A stretch of 31,830 nt of DNA. Origin: a virus. The position numbers were made by a program, and so were the translations under genes. Below, piece after piece: positions 1 through 5,979 of this stretch (its first letter is position 1; the number at the start of each line of letters is the position of its first letter). The notes under the pieces were generated by a model. It was given only the letters and a program-made list of their open reading frames with translations, ran no database searches and had not been told where the DNA came from. The stretch is taken from the IMG/VR virus record IMGVR_UViG_3300050020_000451, positions 1 through 31,830 of that record. The stretch is one strand, 5' to 3'.

Positions 1-9
1 TGAGTCCTT

Positions 10-60
10 GATTTTTGGGCTGGTCGATGCCGTTCAGCCATGCACGATCAACCAAAAATC
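10..60. repeat. Long-armed inverted repeat upstream of the late promoter
   Basis: A 9-bp arm, GATTTTTGG at 10-18, is exactly complementary to CCAAAAATC at 52-60. The intervening DNA holds a second smaller dyad, GGCTG at 18-22 with CAGCC at 35-39. The repeat sits directly upstream of the best sigma-70-like promoter in the window. It could be an operator or the end of an upstream transcription unit. There is no U-run directly after the second arm, so a classical terminator is not obvious. Confidence 0.4.
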
Positions 61-63
61 TAT

Positions 64-94
64 TTGTTGATAACAAAGTACTTAAAAAAATAAT
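64..94 (+). promoter_or_regulatory. Predicted sigma-70-type promoter with overlapping small dyad
   Basis: TTGATA at 67-72 is a good -35 hexamer and AATAAT at 89-94 a good -10, separated by 16 bases. The region is AT-rich, unlike nearly everything after it. The start of transcription would fall near 101-103. A short dyad, TTGTT-GAT-AACAA at 64-76, overlaps the -35 and could be an operator. It is the only strong promoter-like sequence I see ahead of the long run of + strand genes, so it may drive the late operon. The boxes are read by eye. Confidence 0.5.
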
Positions 95-144
95 GGCAAT
101 GTACAAACCATTTTCACCGTTTTTTTTGGGCAGGAGTGTCCTAA

Positions 145-309
145 ATGACGACCAACAATGAGGCCATTGAGGCCATCGCGGACTACGCGCGAGAACTCGG
201 CTCGCGCGTCACCGAGGACCTGGGAGCACCGCAGACGCATACCATGCTGGCCGTGCTGACGCGGCTGCGGGCGATGTACGAGGAGTTGCGGGACGGGAAC
301 CAGTTGTAA
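145..309 (+). CDS. Small helical hypothetical protein (54 aa)
   Basis: This is a 54-residue protein beginning MTTNNEAIEAIADYAREL. The ATG at 145 is preceded by AGGAG at 132-136 with good spacing, and the frame is open to TAA at 307-309. Composition is charged and alpha-helical, with heptad-like leucines in the second half (TMLAVLTRLRAMYEELRD), which suggests a helical hairpin or small oligomer. There is no transmembrane segment and no recognised family. It is the first gene after the predicted promoter and precedes the hairpin-rich leader of the antiterminator gene. A regulatory role is possible from position only. Confidence 0.6.
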   Translation: MTTNNEAIEAIADYARELGSRVTEDLGAPQTHTMLAVLTRLRAMYEELRDGNQL

Positions 310-360
310 CTACCTGATTCTTTGGATCTGATCCACCCCCCCCGATACAGATAAGTAGAT

Positions 361-447
361 GGAGCCGCAAAAGCTCCGTGAGACGAGCCCCTCCTCTCGT
401 CGAACACGAATACCAGGCGGAGACTTCCCCCGGAGTTCCCGCCTGGT
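361..447 (+). promoter_or_regulatory. Three tandem hairpins in the leader of the NusG-like gene
   Basis: The 200-base gap between the first small gene and the antiterminator gene has no coding potential I trust on the + strand. It holds three consecutive perfect stems: GGAGC 361-365 with GCTCC 372-376; GACGAG 382-387 with CTCGTC 396-401; and ACCAGGCGG 412-420 with CCGCCTGGT 439-447. None is followed by a U-run. Their serial arrangement just ahead of a transcription-elongation factor gene suggests a cis-acting RNA, such as a recruitment site (compare ops for RfaH or put RNA in HK022) or an attenuator. The function is inferred. Confidence 0.5.
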
Positions 448-507
448 TCTCTTGAAAACAGGAGGGGGTAGACCGGCATCGAAACGAGCCAACACCGGGC
501 CGAACCG

Positions 508-1059
508 ATGCAGGAAGGGGCCGGAGGCTATCGATTGAACTGCTGGTACGCACTGCACGTGGCGAGCAATCACGAGCGCAAGGTACAAGGCCAGCTTCAG
601 TTTCAGGGCATCGACGAATTGACGCCGTTCTGGATTCCCGATCCGAAGCGGCTAAACCGCTTCACGAAACAGCCCATCGAGCGCGCCCTGTTCCCCGGAT
701 ATACGTTTTGCCGCTTCGATCCGTGCTGCTCGGTAGAGTACACACCGATCCTGCGGATTCCCGGCGTGATTCAGGTCCTCTGTTTGGAACGAAACCCGGT
801 ACCAGTCCCCGAGCACGACATCGAGAATATCCGCCGGCTGATCCAGTGCCCAAGTCTGATCCGTCCAATCATGACCGCGCCAAACCTCCAGCAAGGCGAT
901 TGGGCGGAAGTGATCCACGGGCCCCTGACCGGAGCCGTCGGCCAGGTGACCTACCTCCACTCGCGGATGCGGGTGGTGATCTGGATTCAGGCCATGCATT
1001 CGGGCATTTCCGCCGAGGTGCAGGCTGGGGATCTGATGCGGATTCGAAAAGCCGCCTGA
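508..1059 (+). CDS. NusG/RfaH-family (UpxY-like) transcription antiterminator
   Basis: Proteins of this family bind the RNA polymerase clamp and suppress pausing or termination. The N-terminal NGN domain is recognisable from about residue 11: NCWYALHVASNHERKV, then ALFPGYTFCRF near residue 60 and ILRIPGVIQVL near 81. A KOW-type segment follows around residues 127-155, centred on GDWAEVIHGPLTGAVGQV. Length (183 aa) fits specialised NusG paralogues such as RfaH and UpxY. The ATG at 508 has no clear ribosome site. A TTG at 535 has GGAGG at 523-527 seven bases upstream and would give a protein starting MNCWYALHV, the usual family N-terminus, so 535 may be the true start. It heads the terminase-to-tail gene run, so a role as phage late antiterminator is likely but inferred. 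Confidence 0.85.
   Translation: MQEGAGGYRLNCWYALHVASNHERKVQGQLQFQGIDELTPFWIPDPKRLNRFTKQPIERALFPGYTFCRFDPCCSVEYTPILRIPGVIQVLCLERNPVPVPEHDIENIRRLIQCPSLIRPIMTAPNLQQGDWAEVIHGPLTGAVGQVTYLHSRMRVVIWIQAMHSGISAEVQAGDLMRIRKAA
523..527 (+). promoter_or_regulatory. Ribosome binding site favouring a TTG start at 535
   Basis: GGAGG lies seven bases upstream of an in-frame TTG at 535-537. The upstream ATG at 508 has no purine-rich element at suitable distance. The shorter product aligns better with known NusG N-termini, which begin a few residues before the WYAL/WYVV motif. Confidence 0.5.
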
Positions 1060-1493
1060 TGGCCAGCGAATTTATAGCCGTGACCCCTGAGTTAGTGGGG
1101 TATCGGTTCTACAAGTTCATGCAACGCAACCAAATCCAAAATGCTTCCCCCGGCCGCCGTGCCGCGGGAGCCTCTACAACCCGAGAAACTCTGGGTCAAA
1201 TCAATCTGAAAGAAGTCCGGGAAGCCATCGACTACCAACTGGGGAACTGCGCGGGACCCAAGTCTCCGCCACCGCCGGCACAGACGCCGCTGGAGTTCGC
1301 TAACGCGAGCCTTGTCAAGGCGAATCAGATCAACAGCGGCCTTGGGGATCTCCGCAGGCGGATCTTTGGAGACGAGTCGGAGCCTGACCCGGAGCCGAAG
1401 ATCATGCCGTGCCTCGAATCGGTACTCGCCGCCACGCACTTCGCGCTCGCTACGGCCCTCGAGCAAATCGAAGCCATCCACGGACGCCTCTAA
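1059..1493 (+). CDS. Hypothetical protein (144 aa)
   Basis: The ATG at 1059 overlaps the stop of the antiterminator gene (TGATG), so the two are probably translationally coupled. The protein begins MASEFIAVTPELVGYRFY. Its N-terminal third is basic with a Ser/Gly/Arg-rich linker, a proline stretch (KSPPPPAQTP) lies near residue 70, and the C-terminal third is mainly helical (LESVLAATHFALATALEQIE). There is no membrane segment and no catalytic motif I can name. Coupling to a NusG-like gene suggests a shared regulatory or packaging-stage role, but nothing in the sequence proves it. Family unknown. Confidence 0.65.
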   Translation: MASEFIAVTPELVGYRFYKFMQRNQIQNASPGRRAAGASTTRETLGQINLKEVREAIDYQLGNCAGPKSPPPPAQTPLEFANASLVKANQINSGLGDLRRRIFGDESEPDPEPKIMPCLESVLAATHFALATALEQIEAIHGRL

Positions 1494-1509
1494 ACACTCG
1501 CTGCACCGA

Positions 1510-1538
1510 GGGGCTGTCTATTTTAAATAGACGGCCCC
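1510..1538. repeat. 29-bp near-perfect palindrome between small genes
   Basis: GGGGC at 1510-1514 pairs with GCCCC at 1534-1538, and GTCTATTT at 1516-1523 pairs with AAATAGAC at 1525-1532. One T/G apposition (1515/1533) joins the two blocks, so the whole 29 bases folds on itself. The AT-rich centre flanked by GC clamps resembles either a protein-binding dyad or a strong RNA hairpin. No U-run follows, so it is not a typical intrinsic terminator. It lies 27 bases before the start of the small membrane protein gene. Confidence 0.6.
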
Positions 1539-1564
1539 GCCCATCTCACTCTCGAGAGACTCAC

Positions 1565-1783
1565 ATGAATCCAACAACCCTGGCCATCATCGTTACCGCC
1601 GCCGGTGCCGCAGTCAACTTCATTTGGTCCATTTTCAATTTACGCGTGCTGGCCGGAGTCGAAAAGAAGATCCGCCTGGAATTGAAGGAGTACTGTACCC
1701 GCATCGAGTGCGAAGGAAAACACAAACTCTGCGACCGAGAGTTTGCCGAGATTAACCGGCGCCTGGAACGCGCCGGGGCCTGA
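1565..1783 (+). CDS. Small membrane protein with one N-terminal TM helix (holin- or spanin-like?)
   Basis: The 72-residue protein starts MNPTTLAIIVTAAGAAVNF. A single hydrophobic helix spans roughly residues 5-28, followed by a charged helical tail rich in Lys, Arg and Glu. The tail has two cysteine pairs, within EYCTRIECEG and HKLCDREF. A GAGAG element precedes the ATG. One N-terminal TM helix with a coiled-coil-like soluble tail is compatible with a small phage lysis protein (type III-like holin or inner-membrane spanin). No endolysin is visible nearby, so this is a guess from topology and position ahead of the terminase genes. Confidence 0.6.
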   Translation: MNPTTLAIIVTAAGAAVNFIWSIFNLRVLAGVEKKIRLELKEYCTRIECEGKHKLCDREFAEINRRLERAGA

Positions 1784-1809
1784 CTGGGGAATCTCCGCCG
1801 CGCCGCCGT

Positions 1810-2460
1810 ATGTTGAGCAACGAACAGATCACCGCCAGCCTGTTGGTGGCCCAAAAGCGGTTGAGCGCGACCCGCATTGCGGAAAAACTCCAGATCACGC
1901 GCCGAACCCTGTTCAACTGGCGGAGCGACCCGGAATTTCGGGATGCGGTCTACCAGCACCGCAACGCCTGGCGCAAACACGTCCAGACCTGCGGGATCGC
2001 CGACCAGGAGTTGCGGGTATACAACCTCAACAATTTGATGGCGCGATACGTTGGGCTGATTCGGGCGCGCGCCAAGATGTACGGCGCCACCGCCGAAGGT
2101 CGCACCGGACTCTCCACGCGCAAGTACCGGACGCTGCATGTCGGGCCGGAAACGTGTCAGGTCGTGGAAGAGTGGAAGCACGACGCCGCGCTCGTGAAGA
2201 TGATCCTCAACCTGCAGAAGCAGGCCGCCATCGAGATGGGGCAATGGCAGTCGAAACGCGAGGTGAGCGTGACATTCAGCCAGACATCGATCACCCTGGC
2301 GAAGGTCTACAGCCCCGAGCAGCTCGAACAGTGGCAGGCCGACCTTCAGCAGCAGCTCGCCGCGCAGCCTAGCACGAATGCCGACCTTGCCCAGCATCGA
2401 CCTCAAGTCAGTCCAGTCCCAGGACATCGAGCAAGCTCTCCAGTACCAGAAGCGGAATAG
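1810..2460 (+). CDS. terS: Terminase small subunit with N-terminal helix-turn-helix
   Basis: This is probably the DNA-recognition component of the packaging motor. Residues about 4-45 form a helix-turn-helix of the phBC6A51 type: a helix around EQITASLLVAQKRLS, then ATRIAEKLQITRRTLFNWRSDPEF. The middle is helical with repeated Arg/Lys (residues about 50-150), compatible with an oligomerisation core, and the C-terminus is Gln- and Pro-rich. Length (216 aa) is in the usual range for small terminases. The gene ends with TAG and its 3' end overlaps the large-subunit gene by 83 bases in another frame. Assignment rests on the HTH and the position immediately before TerL. Confidence 0.75.
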   Translation: MLSNEQITASLLVAQKRLSATRIAEKLQITRRTLFNWRSDPEFRDAVYQHRNAWRKHVQTCGIADQELRVYNLNNLMARYVGLIRARAKMYGATAEGRTGLSTRKYRTLHVGPETCQVVEEWKHDAALVKMILNLQKQAAIEMGQWQSKREVSVTFSQTSITLAKVYSPEQLEQWQADLQQQLAAQPSTNADLAQHRPQVSPVPGHRASSPVPEAE

Positions 2461-3820
2461 GATGACGCGGCTGTTTCCTAATGAAGGGCCGCTGCGCCGG
2501 GAACTCTACGCCAAACACGTGGAATTCTTCGATGCCGGTGCCCGGTATAAGGAGCGCTTATTCATGGCGGCGAACCGGGTGGGGAAAACGGTCGCCGGCG
2601 CCTACGAGACCACCTGTCACCTGACGGGGATCTATCCCGGTTGGTGGAAAGGCAAACGGTTCAATCATCCGACCGATGGATGGGCGTGCGGCACCAATTC
2701 GGAAACCACGCGCGACGTGGTGCAGCGGGAGTTGTTCGGGCCACCGGAAGCCATTGGTACCGGAATGATCCCGGCGGAACTGATCATCCACACGACGCCG
2801 AGGACGCACGGGGTCGCCAACTCGATGGAGTCGGCCTGGATTCGGCACGTTTCGGGTGCGAGTTCCAAGTTGGTGCTAAAAACCTACGAGCAGGGTCGCA
2901 AGAGCTTCGAAGGAACGTCGAAGGATTTCGTCTGGCCCGACGAAGAGCCTCCCGAGGATGTCTACGTCGAGATGTTGACGCGCACCTTGACCACGAGGGG
3001 CATCGTCTACATCACCTTCACCCCGCTACAGGGGATGTCGCGGGTGGTCACCGGATTTCTGGAGCCGAGCGATGCGGCCAAGCAGTACAAGTTCTACGTC
3101 CAGGCCGGGTGGAATCATGCGCCTCACCTGGACGAGCAGGAAAAGAAGATCCTGCTGGCCACCTATCCTGCCTATCAACTGAAGGCCCGTACGCTGGGCG
3201 AGCCGACACTGGGCGCTGGCGCCATCTATCCCATCGCGGAAGAGGACATCTCGACCCCGCTGATGGCGATTCCCGACTCCTGGCCGCGGGTCTACGGCCT
3301 CGACGTGGGGCATAACCGCACCGCGGCCATTTGGGGCGCAAAGAACCCCGGCTCCGGCGTGATCGTCTTGTACGACGAGTATTATCAGGCGCAGGGCGAA
3401 GCCCCCACGCACGCCGCCGGCATCAAAGGGCGTGGCGGTTGGATACCGGGCGTGATCGATCCGGCCTCGCGCGGGCGGTCCCAGACGGATGGCCGCCAGC
3501 TTCTGGTCATGTACCGCGAACTCGGCCTGAAAGTCACGGAAGGCGATAACTCGGTCCAGACCGGCCTCACCGAAGTCTGGACCCTGATGGTCGCTGGCCT
3601 GTTGAAGGTGATGCCGAACTGCCTCAACTGGTGGAATGAATTCCGCAAATACCACCGGGACGAGAAGGGCAACATCGTCAAAGAAGCAGACCACTTGATG
3701 GACGCAACCCGTTACCTGGTCAAAAGCGGCCGGGACCGAATGATTGTGAAACCGATGCGTCCGAGTGCTTCGCCCTCCCGGACGGCATCGCCGGGCAACG
3801 ACCGCGGGTGGATGGTATGA
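2378..3820 (+). CDS. terL: Terminase large subunit (packaging ATPase-nuclease)
   Basis: TerL powers DNA translocation into the procapsid and cuts the concatemer. The ATPase domain has a Walker A, AANRVGKT, at residues 64-71, a Walker B, FVWPDEE, at 184-190 with the catalytic acidic pair, and a coupling-motif-like TFTPLQG at 213-219. The C-terminal RNase H-like nuclease shows the expected aspartates: YGLDVG (D309), VIDPA (D361) and HLMDATRY (D442). Length, 480 aa, is typical. The start at 2378 overlaps terS. An alternative ATG at 2462 would remove the first 28 residues, but the helical N-terminal extension ahead of the KHVEFF motif is usual in relatives, so I keep the longer form. Confidence 0.93.
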   Translation: MPTLPSIDLKSVQSQDIEQALQYQKRNRMTRLFPNEGPLRRELYAKHVEFFDAGARYKERLFMAANRVGKTVAGAYETTCHLTGIYPGWWKGKRFNHPTDGWACGTNSETTRDVVQRELFGPPEAIGTGMIPAELIIHTTPRTHGVANSMESAWIRHVSGASSKLVLKTYEQGRKSFEGTSKDFVWPDEEPPEDVYVEMLTRTLTTRGIVYITFTPLQGMSRVVTGFLEPSDAAKQYKFYVQAGWNHAPHLDEQEKKILLATYPAYQLKARTLGEPTLGAGAIYPIAEEDISTPLMAIPDSWPRVYGLDVGHNRTAAIWGAKNPGSGVIVLYDEYYQAQGEAPTHAAGIKGRGGWIPGVIDPASRGRSQTDGRQLLVMYRELGLKVTEGDNSVQTGLTEVWTLMVAGLLKVMPNCLNWWNEFRKYHRDEKGNIVKEADHLMDATRYLVKSGRDRMIVKPMRPSASPSRTASPGNDRGWMV

Positions 3821-3927
3821 AACTGCTCGGATTCAGCGCCGTGGTGGTCCAGGGGAAGGCGAACTACTTGAATGCCCACTGGCTCTGGGGGACCTACCGG
3901 ATCACCGTCGGGTACTGCCTGAACTGA
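3817..3927 (+). CDS. Very small ORF coupled to terL (36 aa)
   Basis: The ATG at 3817 overlaps the terL stop (ATGA) and the frame is open for 36 codons to TGA at 3925-3927. The product begins MKLLGFSAVVVQGKANYL and ends ITVGYCLN. The next gene starts two bases after its stop, so it fills the gap exactly in a chain of coupled genes, which is the main argument for it. There is no recognised family. Confidence 0.4.
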   Translation: MKLLGFSAVVVQGKANYLNAHWLWGTYRITVGYCLN

Positions 3928-3929
3928 AC

Positions 3930-4121
3930 ATGAGCCGCCGCGATGATGTCTATAATCCGCCGCCCGAGCCGGAGCCCGAGCCGCGCTTCCGTTGCTTTCG
4001 GTGTCACGCGCCGACCGAGGTCATCATGGGCAATGTGGTAACGCACGATTGCCCGGCGCTGAAAAAGGTGCGCTACATCCCGCCGAAGTACGAGCGCACG
4101 CCAAGGGATTGGATGGCATGA
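3930..4121 (+). CDS. Small Cys-containing putative zinc-ribbon protein (63 aa)
   Basis: The protein has an acidic Pro-Glu repeat (PPPEPEPEP) near residue 10, then CFRCHAP around residue 22 and a third cysteine in VVTHDCP. CxxCH plus a downstream HDC is consistent with a small zinc-binding ribbon. The C-terminus is basic (KKVRYIPPKYER). There is no good ribosome site, so translation is probably coupled through the preceding stop. The same Pro-Glu/zinc design recurs in the next gene, which suggests the pair are related or co-functional. Role unknown. Confidence 0.6.
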   Translation: MSRRDDVYNPPPEPEPEPRFRCFRCHAPTEVIMGNVVTHDCPALKKVRYIPPKYERTPRDWMA

Positions 4122-4462
4122 CCCCGACTCCCGTTCTTGTTCGCCCCGATCAGATCGCTCGCGCGCGCGAGATTCAACTGTTCTACGCCCTCGGTATTCC
4201 GGGGATGACCCTGCTCGGTAGCCCGAAGCCGCCCAAGCCGGAACCGGAGCCCAAACCGAAGGGCGCGTTGGTTTATCGCTGCGTGTGCGGTGTGCCGATC
4301 TCGCGCAACAAGAGCGCCTGCCGAATGTGCTACGAAATCCGCCTGATGGAACTGGGCGAGAAGATCGAGAGCCAGGCCACGTTGGACGGAATGTTGAACG
4401 ACCTGGATCCCCAGGAACGCGCCGAAGCGCTCGCCAGGATCAAGCCATACCTGAAGTTTTGA
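4118..4462 (+). CDS. Putative zinc-ribbon protein (114 aa)
   Basis: The ATG overlaps the previous stop (ATGA). The protein has a helical N-terminus, a Pro-Glu-Lys linker (PKPEPEPKPKG) around residue 43, then a zinc-ribbon-like cluster YRCVCGVPISRNKSACRMCY with four cysteines (residues about 52-70). A helical acidic tail follows (DGMLNDLDPQERAEALARIK). Its cysteine-to-proline layout echoes the preceding 63-residue protein. It may bind nucleic acid or another protein. Family not recognised. Confidence 0.7.
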   Translation: MTPTPVLVRPDQIARAREIQLFYALGIPGMTLLGSPKPPKPEPEPKPKGALVYRCVCGVPISRNKSACRMCYEIRLMELGEKIESQATLDGMLNDLDPQERAEALARIKPYLKF

Positions 4463-4490
4463 ATTCTACCGCCGGGAGGCGGAACCCACC

Positions 4491-4838
4491 ATGCAACGAA
4501 TCAGCAGTGCCACCGCCACCAAGAAGGGCGCTCCGAAAAAGCGCGGACCGGTCCGCTCCATGTCCATTCAGAAAGCCGAGAACGGCTTCACCTCGAACAT
4601 CGACTATGAGCCGAGTGCCGACGCCAAAGACGGAGAACGCTACGGCGCGCACCTCAGCGAGACCAACGTGCACCCGAGCGCCGAACACCTAATGGAGCAC
4701 GTTGGCAAGACCTTCGGCGCTAAGGCCAAGAAAGGCAAGGGCGCCGCCGATGGCACGCCGGCCCATGAAAATGCCGAGTCCAAGGCCGAGGAAACCGCCG
4801 AGCAGGCCGCGGGTGACGAAGACGAAGAGGAAGACTGA
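4491..4838 (+). CDS. Small charged hypothetical protein (115 aa), acidic tail
   Basis: A GGGAGGCGG stretch stands just upstream of the ATG at 4491, making the start convincing. The N-terminus is strongly basic (KKGAPKKRGP), the middle is polar, and the C-terminus is a long acidic Ala/Glu/Asp run ending GDEDEEED. Such dipolar, low-complexity proteins occur in phage head modules, but I see no named domain. It opens the second coupled block of small genes between terminase and portal. Confidence 0.65.
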   Translation: MQRISSATATKKGAPKKRGPVRSMSIQKAENGFTSNIDYEPSADAKDGERYGAHLSETNVHPSAEHLMEHVGKTFGAKAKKGKGAADGTPAHENAESKAEETAEQAAGDEDEEED

Positions 4839-4980
4839 CGTTCTCCTTCCCCGCAAGGAATACGTCAACGAGCACGTCCGCCTGGTCGCCACCTTAAAGC
4901 ACCCCACGCGGGCCAAGCTGCGGGCCGAAGTGGAAGAGCAGTCCGAGGACCTACGAAAAGCCAAAGCCGGTAAAGTCTGA
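4813..4980 (+). CDS. Small helical protein (55 aa), probable GTG start
   Basis: The frame is open well upstream, but the part that looks like protein starts near LLPRKEYVNEHVRLVATL and runs to KAGKV. No ATG lies after the previous gene's stop. The nearest usable start is GTG at 4813, overlapping the preceding gene by 26 bases. The product is an amphipathic, charged helix pair with EEQSEDLRKAK at its end. The next gene begins on its stop (TGATG). The start is uncertain. Confidence 0.5.
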   Translation: MTKTKRKTDVLLPRKEYVNEHVRLVATLKHPTRAKLRAEVEEQSEDLRKAKAGKV

Positions 4981-5273
4981 TGCACCTCCCCGCCATTCTT
5001 GGACCCACGCAACCCTCGCTCAACGTCGTGCATGCGCTGAAGAAGCCCGGCATGTTCACTGCGCCGAAAATGACCGGCATCAAAATTCAGCCGGTGCACA
5101 ACGGCCTGCGGGTCTTCCATAACTACGACGGCGCCCCGCAGAAGAAATTCGTCTTCACCAGCCCGTCCCTGATGACCACGCACATCAAGCGGGCCATCAA
5201 AAACGAGTGGCTGACGCCGGAAGGCGGAGCCACCGGAGAAGCCAAGAAGATCGAGCACGCCCTCAACCTATGA
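4980..5273 (+). CDS. Hypothetical protein (97 aa)
   Basis: The start overlaps the preceding stop and the stop overlaps the next start (ATGA), so it is embedded in a coupled chain. The protein is mixed alpha/beta: a proline-rich N-terminus (HLPAILGPTQPSLNVVHAL), a beta-like middle (IKIQPVHNGLRVFHNYDG) and a C-terminal basic helix (HIKRAIKNEWL). No family is recognised. Its place directly before the GroES-like gene suggests they are expressed in equal measure. Confidence 0.65.
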   Translation: MHLPAILGPTQPSLNVVHALKKPGMFTAPKMTGIKIQPVHNGLRVFHNYDGAPQKKFVFTSPSLMTTHIKRAIKNEWLTPEGGATGEAKKIEHALNL

Positions 5274-5794
5274 GACCCACTATCGAATCCATTGCCCCGA
5301 TGCCCAAAGCGCCAGCCCTGCGATTGCTGAACGATCAGGTGCTGGTCCAACCGCTGCGCAAGTACGAGCGCTTCGAAAGCAAGAATCCCGGGGGCCTATT
5401 GTTTCTGCCGGACAATCCGCAACGCGATCGCCAGATGGAATTCTTCTGGTGGGGACGCGTGGTCCTGATTGGTCTTGGGGACAAGTACCGCTATCGTCGG
5501 AAGCTCGGTCCCCACGATGAGCGCTTCGCCTACCAGCACGCAACTGGGCGCTTTCCGATGGACACGCAACCCGGCGACATCGTGCTCTACGAGCGACGTC
5601 CCTGGGGCGACGTGACGCTCGAAGGACACGAGTACACCATCATCCACGAGGAACAGCACATCGCCGGGGTGTTGTCGCACGCGGACGGATGGGCAGACTC
5701 CGCCAAGGCTCTCCGGCCGGGCGATCGGTGGACCGCGGATCTCGAAAATGGCGAAGTGCTCTCGGGAGTCGTGCCGATGGAGCGCGCCGCATGA
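5270..5794 (+). CDS. GroES-like (Cpn10-fold) co-chaperonin
   Basis: The 174-residue protein shows a GroES-type beta-barrel. LRLLNDQVLVQP (residues 17-28) matches the first strands of Cpn10. A flexible segment ending GGLLFLP (41-47) sits where GroES has its GroEL-binding mobile loop with GGIVL. FFWWGRVVLIGLGDKYR (58-74) matches the GEVLAVGNG strand, QPGDIVLYERR (100-110) matches VGDIVIF, and YTIIHEEQHIAGVL (122-135) matches the closing strand. It differs from host GroES by an insertion of about 25 residues (72-98) and a C-terminal extension of about 40 residues. Phage co-chaperonins (T4 gp31 is the model) adapt host GroEL to fold coat protein. That role here is inferred from fold and from the capsid genes that follow. 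Confidence 0.72.
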   Translation: MRPTIESIAPMPKAPALRLLNDQVLVQPLRKYERFESKNPGGLLFLPDNPQRDRQMEFFWWGRVVLIGLGDKYRYRRKLGPHDERFAYQHATGRFPMDTQPGDIVLYERRPWGDVTLEGHEYTIIHEEQHIAGVLSHADGWADSAKALRPGDRWTADLENGEVLSGVVPMERAA

Positions 5795-5976
5795 TTCACA
5801 GCGAACCCTACAAGCCCGATCCCAAGCAGTGCTGTGAAGCCTGCGTCTTCGGCCGCGGAAAGCACGCGGAACACTGTCAGTACTGGCTAACGCTTGCTCT
5901 TCGCGCGGCGTTTGAAACAACCGACGGCCCCACGCGCCGGGTGCATCTCCACTTCGATTCCCTCTTCCGCAAGTAA
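5791..5976 (+). CDS. Small Cys/His-rich protein (61 aa)
   Basis: The ATGA overlap with the GroES-like gene sets the start. The product has CCEACVFGRGKHAEHCQYW near residue 14, a CxxC plus HxxHC pattern that could bind zinc. The rest is a short helix and a basic tail (TRRVHLHFDSLFRK). It ends three bases before the portal gene. It is one of several tiny cysteine-cluster proteins in the window. Function unknown. Confidence 0.6.
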   Translation: MIHSEPYKPDPKQCCEACVFGRGKHAEHCQYWLTLALRAAFETTDGPTRRVHLHFDSLFRK

Positions 5977-5979
5977 CCC

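Noticed and set aside
708-1058. Plus-strand frame upstream of the gene at 1059, overlapping the antiterminator
   Set aside because: It overlaps the NusG-like gene in another frame; the ATG at 1059 coupled to the previous stop is a better start.
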